From Malachius bipustulatus (taxonomy: Eukaryota > Arthropoda > Insecta > Coleoptera > Melyridae): a stretch of DNA of 64,000 bases. How positions within the stretch are numbered: position 1 is the stretch's first letter; each line of letters starts with the position of its first letter. Below the pieces are notes generated by a model, which was given only the letters and a program-made list of their open reading frames with translations, made no database searches and was not told where the DNA came from. Made by a program: the position numbers and the translations under genes. Positions 1-12,151 of this stretch are shown piece after piece. The stretch is from NCBI GenBank assembly GCA_910589415.1, contig OU342632.1:18975507-19039506 (forward strand), given 5' to 3'.

Positions 1-44
1 CCGGAGGGATGGAGTGGTGGCGTGTCAAAAACCGAAAAAAAAAA

Positions 45-400
45 ATCCTACTTACGATATGCAGACGACTTCATGATTCTAACATCAACGGAAGAAGAAA
101 TGGCAGACCTAATACAGCGCCAAAAAAGACCTAAAACTCAACTGCGCTAAATTCTTCCTGCTGATTGTAGCCAGAGTAGGCCTCTTGCCACCAAATTTAC
201 ACCATATTGGAGAGATTCAGGTCTAGACAGAGATTGCCTACCTCGGTGCTCGAGTTCCAAACAACGGTAGCTGTGTGGGGGGGGGGGGGGGAATCGCAGT
301 AGTACGATGGAGTGACTTCCTGGAAATCTGCTGCTCTTCGAAGCAGCAGCTACACTTGGAAAGGGATTTTGGGACTATATTGGGAAGAAGCGACGAATAT
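45..400 (+). pseudogene. Reverse-transcriptase relic (non-LTR type, YADD motif)
   Basis: Read in one + frame the start gives a YADD catalytic motif followed by FMILTSTEEEMADLIQR, typical of a non-LTR reverse transcriptase palm. After a frame change it continues with TEIAYLGARVPNNGSCV near 216-275, which resembles the YLG...NNGS segment after the palm in such elements. The copy is interrupted by frameshifts, stops and a G run near 277-291, so it is dead. The left part is cut by the window edge. The clade is not certain; RTE- or Jockey-like are both possible. Confidence 0.6.
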
Positions 401-540
401 TCTCCAAATTTTTTTTTAGCATATCGAACTGAGTACGAGCTTATAGTTCGTTTTTTGTCTGTTTTTTTGCAGAAAAAGTGCCTAAAACAATAATAGTCGT
501 TCTACCTGATTCTTTTAACATCTGCAAAGAAGATTGCGCC

Positions 541-1624
541 AACAAAGTGGTGGCATCGTCAGACTACAGCAAATCCAGCGAAAGTTTATGGAAAGGCAAA
601 TCAACATCATGACTAGCACGGATTTTAGTTAGACTTCAAGCGCTCCCTCCTATGAACGTATGAACAGGAATTGATACTGCTCGGTAAAAATGAGAAAGCA
701 TATAAGTACAGGGCGGCCATCTTAACAGATCTTAACAGAGTTCCTTCTCTAAAATATGGCAAAAAAAATTAGGCATATTATTTTTTTACAACGCACATTT
801 TGATAAATTTCACGTGAGATTGGGGGATGGGGAAGAGGTTTGAAGCATATCTCTCGATATCTCACCAGGGGGAGAGGGGGCTCGGAAAATCGCCAAATAC
901 GCCTCACGTAATTAATAGACGCTTTATTTCTGGATAATGTACAAAATACGTGTTAACATAAATAAAAAAATAAATAAAAATAATTTTCATCCACTCGTAG
1001 TTCAGTTCATAAAGAGACGATCGAAAGATATAGCTTTGTAGGTTGAAGCAGAATATTTGCAGTGGCACAAAGACTATTCACACAACACTCAATTTCACAT
1101 AAAGCACTTAAAAGGACAAAAATAAATCATCAAAGCTCTTACCAAATAAATAATTTTCTCCTACTCTGCGACATCAATAATGGATAAAGTAGCTACATTA
1201 GCTGTACGCCCGAAGTCGCTTGATGCTTGATTAAACGTCCTTTGTCTCCGAAATTATTTATGATAAACCTTCTCATTCTCAATAGTACGATTATAGACTT
1301 ATGAACTCTCCGAAATAAATGGAATGAACAGGAAACAATGGCCAAAGTCGGTTTTTACTCAAAATAATGCTTTCATAAATATTCGTGGCTAGAAAAAAAA
1401 TTTAATTCTGAATTTTTGGACTCCAGTGGGATGATTGAAGATTCTCTTTCATTTCAAAATATTTTCAGAGTCATATCCTTCTTCAATTCTTCAATAAAGT
1501 TAGAAAAAGAACTGTCAACTTTTCTCTTTTAATATTATCTTTAATTTCTGTTATAATTATAATTAATTATAATTAAACGTTCTGTAGAAAGATGTTAAGG
1601 TAAATAATCAATTTACGTTTCCAG
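541..1624. other. No gene seen; AT-rich intron or intergenic DNA
   Basis: I see no supported coding sequence here. It contains an A/T-rich low-complexity stretch near 957-985. If the P450 continues to the left, this is its intron sequence, since a splice acceptor (tttccag) ends the interval. Confidence 0.5.
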
Positions 1625-1751
1625 GATGACTGAGGTGACAGTTCACAGGATCTACCGTCCTCATCTACACCCGAATTTCATATTCAAGCGTACAGCTAAA
1701 GGACGCCTCCACACCAAGCATCTATCAATATTGCACGGATTCACCATGAAG
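1625..1751 (+). CDS. P450 exon a
   Basis: Acceptor tttccag before 1625 and donor gtaaag after 1751. Encodes [13 protein letters not shown] and LHGFT, the region before helix E-F of CYP4 proteins. It enters in phase with one leftover base and ends on a codon boundary. The apparent ATG at 1626 is internal, not the start. Confidence 0.85.
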
Positions 1752-4700
1752 GTAAAGTTGATTATATTTAATTTAGTAATTGAGAAACTAATAATTTATA
1801 TTATTTCACATATATCTCTTCTCAATGGCCAACATAGGCCAACATAAATTTTAGCAGAGTAATTAACATTCTTCCCCGATTATTTCTCGCCAGTTTACAA
1901 GAGTGATAGTAGTAGGAATCATAAGAATTGTAATTTTTTGCGAAAGGTAAAGATAAAGATAGATAAAGGTAGAGATATAGATAAAGATAGAGGTAAAGAC
2001 AAAGGTAAAAATAAAGATAAAAAAGATAACGATATATAAAGATGAGAAAGATAAAGGTATAGATAAAGATAAAGATAAGATAAAGATGAAGATAAAGGTG
2101 TGGATAAAGATAAAGATAAAGATGCATATAAATGACATTACTGAAAAAGCAATTTAGGAGAAGAAGACATCCTCTACAACACTCTGTATGCTGTGCCAGC
2201 CATTTCGGCATCACCCTACCAGCCTTGCAGCCAGTATTATTAAAGAAAAAATGAAAAGCACTAGTTTTGCTAAAAGTAAAAAAAGTATTTTTACTTATTT
2301 ATTTACCACTATCACTATCATAAGCATGTATAGTAGGATTAACTTTAAAAAGTCAGATGTGACGTCTTACTAACCGTCCGAATTAATATTTTTAATTTCA
2401 CCAGAAAATGTCAAACAGTTAATTGTCAAGTTGTGAACGAGCGTAATTATTGAAGGAATCATTCAAAAAATGATTTGAACCGCTTACGTCAGTTTGAGAG
2501 CCACTGACAACTACAGAAAATTTATTCACGTAATGACTTCCTATCCTCTGTGTTGTGCATTTAATTCTCATTCAAAACCAATGTTGACGTATACTTATTT
2601 ATGCGGGATGGAGTGTTTAGACAAACTGGACGGTTACTATAAAAACCACGTATGAAACAAAATAAATCGAACTATCAAAAGGATGTGTATTCTTAATCGA
2701 TACGTATGACTTTTTAGACTTTATTGGACTATAATAGGGAAATTTGCGGCATCATTGTATTGTCAACATCATCTCTACCGGCGCGAAGACACATGGATAG
2801 TGATGGTGGTAATAAAGCTTCCGTCTATCTCGGTCTTATTCCAGCCAATGATAGCATACCTAGTTTCGCACCTCTTCTTTGTCTTGTTTGATTATTATCG
2901 GCGAGGAATACTGACGTCTGGCGTCACAGGATGACGTTCCATGTTCCGGAAAGATGACTGACCTGAATGAACCGTTATTAAGATTGAAATGTTATACCTA
3001 TGAAACAATGGAGGTGTTTATGGATGAATTACCATCCTGAATGGCGATTGCAGCTCTGGATCAATCAATTTTCTGATGAACATTACTTAGTATTCAATAC
3101 ATGAACTATTTTAATTAGGATAATTTCAAGAATTGTAATTTTTTATTTGAAATAAACTATCCCAGTAAATAAACCGGTAGGTACTAACCTCTGCATTACC
3201 TCGAAAAATTAGAAAATTAGGGTAACTTCCCCCCTTCCAAAGCCCCTTCCAAACAGTGATAAAAAAAACTTGAAAATTCTAAATTTCACCTCGGAAATCA
3301 TCTCTCGGTAGTTTTTGGGGTCTCTGATCACGAATTCGTAGTCCGCAATTAAGTTAATTTTACTAAAAGTCTTCATATATTTCAGGTAATTGAAGAAAAG
3401 CGAGAAAAAATGATAGCCCAAGATCTTCAAAACAAGCAGCAGCCAAATCCATCAGCGGAAGACGAGGACATGGGTGAAAAGAAGCGTCTGGCGTTTTTGG
3501 ACATGCTGTTAGAAACGAACAAGAAAAACCCTTTACTGAGCGTTGAGGAAATTCGTGAAGAAGTAGACACGTTTATGTTTGCCGTTAGTACATTTTTTTA
3601 ACTAACAACTTTAATTTGTACCCATGTAATATTCTACAGGACTGTATTATTATTACATTTCCAGGGACATGATACAACTACCGTTACAACATTCTGGACC
3701 CTCTTCTGCATATCAAATTATCCTGGTATTCAGGTAATCTTACGCCTTTTTTAGCTCAATATAATTATAGAATTTTGGACTGTCTAAATAAATTTACTAT
3801 AACAGTAAATACCTGTCATCTCTTGTTTTTGTAGGAAAAAGTACATGAAGAATTGGACGAAGTTCTACGTAACGTGGAAACTATAACTCCAGCACATTTA
3901 GCTAAACTTCAATATCTAGAACGTGTTATAAAGGAAAGCATGAGAATGTATCCCATTGTTCCTGTGATAGCTAGAACGTTACGATCTGATATAGTAATCG
4001 GTAAGTTGGATGTTTTTTAATTATTGTTAATCGTCTCGATAACTGTCACCAAATCTTATCACACTGTGACATTTGCGCGAATCATTTTAAACTGAAGCAT
4101 TTCCACTGAAATCTAGGTCTTCAAGATAATAGTGGGAATAAGTCTTATTGCCGTTTGCACGAAAGGTAACGAGGTCCGGTTAGAAAGCTACTCGCCTAGA
4201 GTTGGGGAGATCCCAGTCCAGGGTCCGATTAGGAAACTACCTGTTGGCTGTTTAATTGACCTCCCTGGCGAGATATAAAATTCTTTACATATTTTCTGAA
4301 TAATCATTAGTAGATTATCAACCGAGACCAGAATCATCCAGAACTGCAATAGTCACTATGAGGCTGGGTCCGGAAATTAAGCGAAAATGTTTCGACCATT
4401 TCACGATCCTTTTTCTAGTGACGCTATTGCGCACTTCAGAGTAAGAAAAGCTTTTTTTCTCGGTACAAAGCCGAGGAAACAGTTTTTGTTTTAAATTTGG
4501 TCTATCTGAACATCATCTACAACACTTTGTATTCCCGTGTCTATAATTCGGGATCACTCTGTATAAAATAAGCTCTGTTACCAGTTTTTGACTTTTAGGT
4601 CAGAAGCGGTTTTTATTATTCTGTTATTACAAGTTACAAATATTCTTGTAGATGGCTACACGATCCCACCACCGACGATGGTCTGCGTGCATATTTGCCA

Positions 4701-6565
4701 TCTTCACAAGGACCCGAAGCAGTTCCCAGACCCTCTTCGGTTCGATCCGGATCGCTTTCTTCCGGAAATTGCAGCAACCAGGCATCATTACTCGTTTATA
4801 CCTTTCAGTGCCGGTCCCAGAAACTGCCTAGGTAAGTATTGCATAAATTATCTAAATGTAAGAAAAGGTACAAGTACAAGTAGTCTTTCACGTCTGACTT
4901 CAACTGAAATCATAATTGATTCCGGCTTATTTTTCCTGGTCCATGGGATTCGCTCCGAACATTTCGTCCATAACTGCGACAGACATCATCCACTCCTCGT
5001 GATTACTGACAACTGGCAATATAAATGGAAGAGCGTTCCCATATTTAGAGGCTGATGAATAAATTAACAAAAAGGTTTGTTTGTAGCAGAGTTTAAGGCC
5101 ATTGAAGGAATTGGGGCAACAGCATTATGGCACTTCTCTTGAATTACTTCTCTTACATTTTCCATAGTTTTGGACTTTTAATATCTTTGTAAAACACGCT
5201 TTAATTTCACGTAGAAGTTAGCATCAACAGAGATCAGGTGGCTGCCCATAGCAACTCCATTCAGTTGTTCATAGAAATCATTTACCATTCTATGACAATA
5301 GGTCGAAGAGGCACGTTAGGCTTGTGTACCTTTGGCAGTCCATAAAGTTTAGATGTTCTGACTTCGATCAATCGTTCCTCTAATAATAATAATGGAATCT
5401 TTTTCTTTAAAGAACAATCTTTTCAACTGTCAAACTTAACTGGCTCAAGTGCCAATAAGCCAAATAGGGTCTTACAGATGAAAAAAAAAATCAATAATTT
5501 TGTAAGACTTTTATTTTACAAATAACTTAAGGATTTTCTTCTTATATACATATTTTAAAACTTTTCAGATCTCATATCTTTAGGTATTTAATAATAAATT
5601 TATGCAGGAATAATATGCTGCAGGCCTTTCAGCTGTTGTTTAATCCAAACCGGATGGTGCAAGCCTAATAGCACTCTGTTGGGATGTGTGTTTGTTGTTT
5701 TATTTTGGGCTTATTTAATTTAAATACGAGGCAAGAAAATCTTGAGAACACATTCGTGATTTCCTTCCTCGCTTGGAAAATCTGTCCAGCGGAGCACCAT
5801 AGAGCTGAGTCAAACTGTCGGGAATGTCCACCCCGAGAGACACAATATCTGGTTTTCTAGTTGATAAAATTTTACGGCCAACCTTACACAGATTAATCGC
5901 TGTCCACCGCTCGCCGACTACTCGATGGGTAATTAGTATTAGGAATCCTCACAGCCTGTTCGAACGTTATCAGAAAGGCTTAAATAATGGACTTTCAATA
6001 TCCTGCCTTGTCTGCTGTTTCGAGTTCCTTCACAGCTTTTTCGTTATTCCTCTATTCGAATTCTGCACGATTAGCTCGTGTAATACACCGTGTCCCTAAT
6101 TTCCCATCATCTGTGGCTGAATTTAAGCTGTATGTGTGCAAACTCTACACGCTAGGCCCTAAAAATATATTTTCCAAAATTTGTTTGCTCTTATCTAGAC
6201 TAAAACTAACACGGTAGATATTTTAGTAGGATTTGTAGCGCAGACAGACAGACAAGAAGGTGAGTTAATATTTTCATTGTCGTCAAATATGAAGTTTCAA
6301 GTCTATAACTCTTCAAGAAGTTCCAGACAGATAGACAGACAAAAAAACGAACCTGTCAAACCGTAAACCGAAAAAATATAATATTTCGTTTATTTCAGGT
6401 CAGAAATTTGCAATCCGAAGTACGAAGACTTTCTTGGCGTCGATCTTGAAAGAATTTTCAGTGAAAGCTCTCGAGACTCCAGACACAATCAAAATGTACG
6501 CTGAAATAGTCCTGAGACCACAAGGGGGAATGAATTTAGCGTTTAGACCTAGAAAAATGTCATAG
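1625..6565 (+). CDS. Cytochrome P450, CYP4-like, C-terminal ~300 residues (5' part outside window)
   Basis: Heme-thiolate monooxygenase, probably ER-bound, of the CYP4 type used by insects for fatty acid, hormone or xenobiotic oxidation. Six exons join in frame: 1625-1751, 3386-3583, 3665-3733, 3835-4000, 4652-4831, 6399-6565, all with GT-AG borders. Visible landmarks are the conserved HPNFIF...LHGFT region, the I-helix FAGHDTTT, the K-helix ExxR (ESMR), the PERF-like FDPDRF, and the heme loop [10 protein letters not shown] with the cysteine ligand. It ends at TAG 6563-6565. About 300 of the usual ~500 residues are present and no break is seen in them. No start codon lies in the window: the first exon enters with one base of a split codon, so the N-terminal anchor and substrate-recognition part must lie to the left or be lost. 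Subfamily (CYP4C or other) and substrate cannot be told from sequence alone. Confidence 0.93.
1946..2131. repeat. GATAAA-type simple repeat in P450 intron
   Basis: About 185 bp of degenerate AGATAAAG/GGTAAAGATA units. The long low-complexity Tyr/Leu-rich open frames on the other strand here are products of this repeat, not genes. Confidence 0.9.
3386..3583 (+). CDS. P450 exon b
   Basis: Acceptor tatttcag and donor gttagt. Encodes [12 protein letters not shown], an acidic loop ([21 protein letters not shown]) and EEVDTFMFA, the start of the I-helix. 66 codons, phase 0 at both ends. Confidence 0.9.
3665..3733 (+). CDS. P450 exon c (I-helix)
   Basis: Acceptor tttccag and donor gtaatc. 23 codons beginning GHDTTT, the oxygen-activation threonine motif of the I-helix. 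Joined to exon b it reads FAGHDTTT. Confidence 0.92.
3835..4000 (+). CDS. P450 exon d (K-helix, ExxR)
   Basis: Acceptor tttttgtag and donor gtaagt. Encodes [11 protein letters not shown] through [16 protein letters not shown] with the ExxR pair E and R, then [11 protein letters not shown]. Ends in phase 1 and joins exon e to make DGYTIPP. Confidence 0.92.
4652..4831 (+). CDS. P450 exon e (heme-binding exon)
   Basis: Acceptor cttgtag and donor gtaagt. Encodes [20 protein letters not shown], then [19 protein letters not shown] and [13 protein letters not shown], with all invariant positions of FxxGxRxCxG present. Reading on past the donor gives an unrelated tail that is intron. Confidence 0.94.
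   Translation: MATRSHHRRWSACIFAIFTRTRSSSQTLFGSIRIAFFRKLQQPGIITRLYLSVPVPETA
5060..5470 (-). pseudogene. Penelope-like retroelement reverse-transcriptase fragment
   Basis: On the - strand around 5390-5290 one frame reads [20 protein letters not shown], which matches the RT2/RT3 motif (GLPKxHK...PLRPI) of Penelope-like elements. After an internal deletion and frame change, [20 protein letters not shown] follows, corresponding to the QxxGxxMGSPLSP motif with the S-P altered. The segment between the two motifs is missing, and stops occur downstream. It lies in the last P450 intron, antisense to the gene. Family identification rests on two well-placed motifs. Confidence 0.72.
6399..6565 (+). CDS. 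P450 last exon with stop
   Basis: Acceptor tatttcag. Begins by completing G of NCLG, then [19 protein letters not shown], and ends with the C-terminal beta-strand [17 protein letters not shown] and TAG. 54 residues plus stop, the expected CYP4 ending. Confidence 0.92.
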
Positions 6566-9043
6566 TCAATTATTATTTAATAATCTTGGTTATGTATATA
6601 TTGTATATATATTTATATGTGATTTATTTTTTGTTTTTAATAATACCTGAAAGCGCCTCTTCCTTTCCTCTACCAGGACTCGGTCAATCAATCGTGCGAA
6701 GTTCTGTCGCATTCGAAGTTCGTAATCGTATCGTTAGTATTAATGACGGACCGTCAGATAGCCTCCTAAATCGTGTTTATACCATTCATAACAATTAATC
6801 GAATCGTGAACTTAAATTAACCGCGGTTTATAATCGTTAATTAAATTAAGTGATCTACAACCAAACATCAAGAGACAGAGAGCAGACGGAAGATCACAGT
6901 TTTGGTCTAAGCCCTGGTCCTTCATCCTATAACATCAAACTTACCATTAGTAAAACATTTCCCCAAACACTCTTAATGATACCAACCTTAAAATTAAATA
7001 GAGAAGCTTTTTCAAACTCGTGAATACAACTTATCTAAACTTTTGTTTGGAAAAGTGTTAAAATTATAAACATGCCATGAACGTTGTCCTTTGAAAAGTT
7101 TTAAAAATCTCACTTTTGAGCTACTGAATAAGCTATGCAAATTTAAGTTTAGCTAGTTTATATGAAATTTCTATTCAAGAGTAGGTAATTGAATAAATGC
7201 AAATAAATGTATTTCTAGTCTTATTAGCAATTATGTACCTTTTGCATATTTTGAAAAATGTTTTATAGGTTTATTAAAATTTCCAGGTGGGTATAAATAA
7301 CTTTTCTCGCCTTACGTTCTTTATTAAACCATACGGGATACAATGCTTTAAGTTTTTTGATTAGAAAATTCTTCTGTGATCACATAATGAAGCTAAAGCC
7401 ATATAGACATTCCTCACCCAAACTTCCATGAACACCCATGTCAAGGGACGAGCGTTCATGCAAATATCCATCTTGTTCGTAAAATAAGGAAAATTATTTC
7501 ATGCATGCCTGTTCGTCCGTTTCACAAGGGCGTTCTTAATACTTATTGCGTATACAGGGTGAGTCAAATTCGAGTGGGATCTCGGAAACTACGTACAAGA
7601 GATACCTTTAAAACCTTTAAAGTTTGTTGTATTCATGAATCTATGAAAAAGTACATTTTTGTGTTAAGAAATGATAACAAAGCTCCATTATTTTTCCACT
7701 GGGTGTTTACCTATGTTTAAAGGATAGTATCAAAATGTAACTTGATTAAATTATAAATATCTTTATTAAAGATTTCTGCTTTCACATAGGGAGTTGTTGC
7801 TTTCACATTTCACATGTCTGCTTTCACAATAGGCTCAGAGTCCTATGCAGCTAGCTAAATGATAAAAGTATTGGCAACATAGTCATAAATACTATGAATA
7901 CTTATTAATTCTAACAATTTTTAAGATTAAAATAATTTATTGTATAAAATGATGTTGTAGTATCCTGGCATGGTCCTTTCACCGCTGTTACTGGAACCTG
8001 AGGTCTTATTAGAGAGACTTAAATTCTAATTTTTCTGAAAAATATTTTAAAAATTATGCTACAGTTCACCTTGCTCAGTTTGAATATGATTGAAATTATA
8101 TTTGCGCAATAAATTTTTTATGCTTGTTTTTTTGCACTATTAGGACCTTCAATTCTAAAATCTGAATAATTTTTTCATAATATTATGAGCTTTTTCGTTG
8201 ATAACAAACCAATATGCTTTTTAAATTTTTCAATAACAATTAAAAGAACCTCCACTGATGATAATTGTTAGATACCTACATTCAAGATCTTTTTGACACA
8301 TCACAATTAAGTAGGTACTAATAGTGTATGTAGTAAAAAAAATAGAATTTTTTAATAATGGAGCTTGATAAGCTAATTCTTTAAAGCAAAAAGCGCCTTA
8401 TTGTTAAAAAAAAAGACAAAGCCTACTAGATCAGTGTTAGAATCAAATTAAATGTCAACACTTCATGTATTAGTACATAATTTTTTTAATCTAGGCACGC
8501 TTTTGATATGAAGTCTTGAAATTTCAGTTTGGATATAAAATCTATCATAGTGAAAGAGGCCCAATAAAATTTAGTATAGTGCCGTTTTGACAGATGATGA
8601 ATTCAGTAGTGGACCGAGATTTTTTCTAATGAAAATTGCTAATAGGAATTCTCGAGAGAAATTTTAATATTAACTACTGATCTAGAACGCCTTGGATTTA
8701 GTAGAAATAAGGCGTTTCTTGTTCCAAAAATACAATTCATTGAGCTTTACCATTTTACAAAGGTCCGATTAAAATCACACAATAAATAAGATTCTTCATG
8801 TTGTGTCAAAGACAAATGAAACAGACTCCATATATTTCAGTGTACCTAAATGCGAGCTATGGAGGGAAAATGTTTCTTTCTAAGGAAGACAAACCAATTT
8901 CCCTCTTTAGTCGCCATCTTTGGAAGAACAAGAAAATGTCGCAAGAGAATGAGAAATTTCCAAAACCAAAGATTAAAACCATGACGTTCTTCTTTATGAT
9001 TTTAAACAGACAATAAAGCCTGTTTAATGTGTACAGTGTCATT
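6566..9043. other. Intergenic DNA downstream of the P450; no gene seen
   Basis: AT-rich, no coding region I can support. A TACAGGGTGAGTC element-end motif is at 7553. No obvious AATAAA lies immediately after the P450 stop, so its 3' end is not placed. Confidence 0.6.
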
Positions 9044-9069
9044 GAAGCGCAACACCCATTTTATTATTA

Positions 9070-10480
9070 TTATTATTTTATTCCGAATTTAAACTCGAAA
9101 TTCTGACTTAAAAACCTAAGAATTCGGGATTCCACTTAACAAAGAATTCTGACTTTAAATTCGGAATTCCCACTGAAAACTAAGAATTGGGAACTTAAAA
9201 GTCTGGATTACGACTCTAACTGAGAATTCTGACCCTTAACTAAAAATTTCTACTTTATTATACTCGGAATTCCGACTGAAAACTAAGAGTTCTGACTTTT
9301 AACTAAGAAGTTCGATTTAAGCTCGGACTTCCGACTTAAAACTAAGAATTTTGACTTAAATATCAGAATTCCGAGCTTAAATATCGGAATTTCAACTAAA
9401 AACTAACGATTCCAACTTAAAACTAAGCATTCCGATTTAAAGCTCGGAATTCCGACTTAAAACTAAAATTTCAAACTTTAAATTAGAAATTTTGACTGAA
9501 AACTAATCATTTCGAGTTTAATAAACGAGATTCCGACTTAAAAATAAGAATTCCAAGCCTAAAACTCGATACTCTGACTAAAAACAGAGAACTTCGACTT
9601 TAAACTCCAAATTCAGTCTTAAGACAAGAATTCTTTAAACTCGTAATTTTGAATAAACATTATGAGGATTCCGGAATTCCTACTGAAATCCAAGAATTCC
9701 AAATTAAAACTTGGAATTCCGACTTAAAACTCGGAATTTCAACTGAAAACTAAGAATTCTGCACTTAATATTCGGAATTCAGACTGAAAACAGAAAATCC
9801 GGAGCTCAACTCGGAATTCGAACTTAAAACTAAGAATTTAGATTTAAACTAAGAATTCCGACTTTAAACTCCGAATTCCGAGTTTAAACATCAGGATTTC
9901 CTCTTAAAACTAAGAATTCAGACTATAAAATTAGAATTCCAACTTAAAACTAAGATAGTCCCGAGAAAAGCTCGGAATTTCGACTTAAGGTTAAGAATTT
10001 AGACCTAAAACTAAGAATTCCGACTTAACATTCAGAAATCCGACTGAAAACTGTGAATCCGGAGCTTAAATCTCGGAATTCCGACTTGAAACTAAGAATT
10101 TAAACTTAAAACTAAGAATTCCGACTTCAAACTCTGAATTCATTTTGAAATCTAAGAATTCCGAGCTTAAAACTGGGAATTTCGACTTAAAACCAAGAAT
10201 TCCTACTTTAAATCGGAATTCCGACTGAAACTGAGAATTCCGAGCTAATCCTCGGCATTCTGACTCAAAAATAAGAATTTAGACCTAAAACTAAGAATTT
10301 CGACTTTAAATTCAGAATTCCTACTGAAATCTAAGAATTGCTAAGTAAAACTAAAATTTCTGACATTATATTCGAAATTCCGACTGAAAACTAAGAATTG
10401 CGTACTTAAAGCTGAAATTCCGACTTAAAAACTAAGAATTCAGACTTAAAACTCAGAATTCCAATTTTAAATTTCCGACG
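9070..10480. repeat. ~20-bp tandem repeat array rich in GAATTC
   Basis: Degenerate units of the form aagaattccgacttaaaact repeat for about 1.4 kb with substitutions and small indels. GAATTC occurs in many units and each unit is partly self-complementary around it. No coding capacity. Confidence 0.93.
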
Positions 10481-10512
10481 TGAAACACGTACTTCTCATT
10501 ACTTCACGACTT

Positions 10513-11675
10513 CATAAAGTAAAACACCATATTTCTCGATTGCTTCAAGCAAAAAAGTTCGAAATTCGCCAAAAAAAAAGTTGTGAATGTTTTTAGGCGA
10601 TTGTCACGAAATAATAATTGGTCTTATGAATTTGAGACCGTTCCTAAAATAAAAGCTTTTCGGCCGCTTTTACTTCACGGCCGCCTCTACGTCACTTAAT
10701 CATAGTTGGCGCTGTAATCGAGGAAATTTGTTCATTTTTACCAATATCTCGAAATCTCCATTCTGAGGAAAAATGTTTTCGTTTGAAAACAAAAACTGCC
10801 CTGCACTCCTCACCCCCTGCGAGGGAGTGGGGGAAACTTTGAAATTTTTAATAGCAACCCCTATTTGTTAATGAAAATCCTTTGATTAAATGATTAGTCA
10901 TATAGATGACGATGTAATGGGGGAGAAAACTTCACTTCTACCGTAAAGGCGGCCGTGAAGTAAAACCGACCTAAAAATCAGTAACACTAAAAAAAACACT
11001 AAAAAAAATCAGAAATGCACCTGGGGTGAAAAATCGTTCTTTAGCCTCAATTAAAATTTGCTCAGTCTCCGTTTCAAATTTCCTATTTAGCTAAAAGGAA
11101 AATAAGGACGCAGGACACAGGGTAGTTCTTATAATCTGAAGTATTTCAATCATCGAAAAGTAAGCAATATGCGGAAAAATGTTTTTTACTAAAGTGATTC
11201 GATGAAGGACATCGTTTGAACACAATAACCGCACTGTGCTCCTTCCCTTTGGGAGGGAGTGAGGAATTTTATATAACAACCCCTATTTTTTGTCCAATTT
11301 GTATTCGGCGACAAAAAATGTGTAGGATTTTTTGAGAACATTTTTTTTTATTCAAAAAGGGGAGCAAAAATTACAAATCTTAAAGCTTAAGACTATTATT
11401 TAAAATTTCGCCCTTAGGAACAAATTTCCATTCTAATAAAGCAGAAAATATAAGATTTATGACACTGCACAAATGGGAGAGGTGAACAAAATCAAGTTTA
11501 CTATGATTAAGTGACGACGTAGAAGCGGCCGTGAAGTTTCAGCGGCCGTAAAAGTTGTATTTTAGGAACGGTATTAAATCCGTAAGTCCAATTATTTTGT
11601 GACAGTGACCTAAAAACGTTCATTAAAGCTTTTTTCTCGAAGCAATCGGGAAATAATATGGTGTTTCACTTTATG
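10513..11675. repeat. Long inverted repeat with ~180-195-bp arms
   Basis: The left arm 10513-10706 (from cataaagtaaaacaccat to cacttaatcatagt) is repeated in reverse complement at 11500-11675. Both arms hold cggccgcttttac/ttcacggccgc-like cores and a cgttcctaaaat block. The core also carries an ~85-bp direct duplication, near 10788-10870 and 11205-11290, containing the gggagtg...aacccctat sequence. Confidence 0.88.
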
Positions 11676-12151
11676 ACGTCATCAAGTGGCAAGAAATTTG
11701 AATGTTTCTCGTCGAAAATTAGAACTGATATTCCGAATTTAAAGGTGTTACGCTTCTATAATACACATTCGTACCATTTAGTGAATAATAAACTTTGTAA
11801 AACTAGAAAGAGAAAAGTCAGGTAGGTATACTAAAAATTTATTTTTGATTGAATTGGTTCTTCCAAAGATGATTGCTGGAATTGTATATTCTTCATTATT
11901 GACAATAGCAATATACTTTTTGGTTTTAGTGCTTCATCCTATAATGGTTGGTTTGGAAAACCAAATATACTAATAAACAAAATTTTAGCTATGGTAGGTA
12001 GGTACTTTCCAACATTCAATCATTAAACAGCAAGAAAATAAATTAACAGGGATTGTTTGTTTGGTACAAATTAGAAATTACAAAAAAAGAGACAAAATAG
12101 GTACTACTATACATTTCTCGGGTATTAAAAGTTTCATAACATATTTTTCAA

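Larger units (their letters stand above)
9044..11756. mobile_element. Composite foldback-like repeat element (candidate boundaries)
   Basis: The stretch is bounded by a 13-bp inverted repeat with one mismatch, GAAGCGCAACACC at 9044-9056 and GGTGTTACGCTTC at 11744-11756. Inside are, from the left, a 1.4-kb array of ~20-bp units, a left inverted arm (10513-10706), a unique core, and a right inverted arm (11500-11675). One further 20-bp-type unit (attccgaatttaaa) lies just inside the right end, which ties the parts into one element. No transposase frame is visible, so it would be non-autonomous. I could not find a clear target-site duplication, so the exact ends are inferred. Confidence 0.6.

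Noticed and set aside
1822..2214. 130-residue Tyr/Leu-rich open frame on the - strand
   Set aside because: It is the translation of the GATAAA simple repeat and lies in a P450 intron.
4588..5055. Long open frame running past the P450 heme motif
   Set aside because: The exon ends at a GTAAGT donor inside the G of NCLG, and the last exon at 6399 completes the protein. The remainder is intron.
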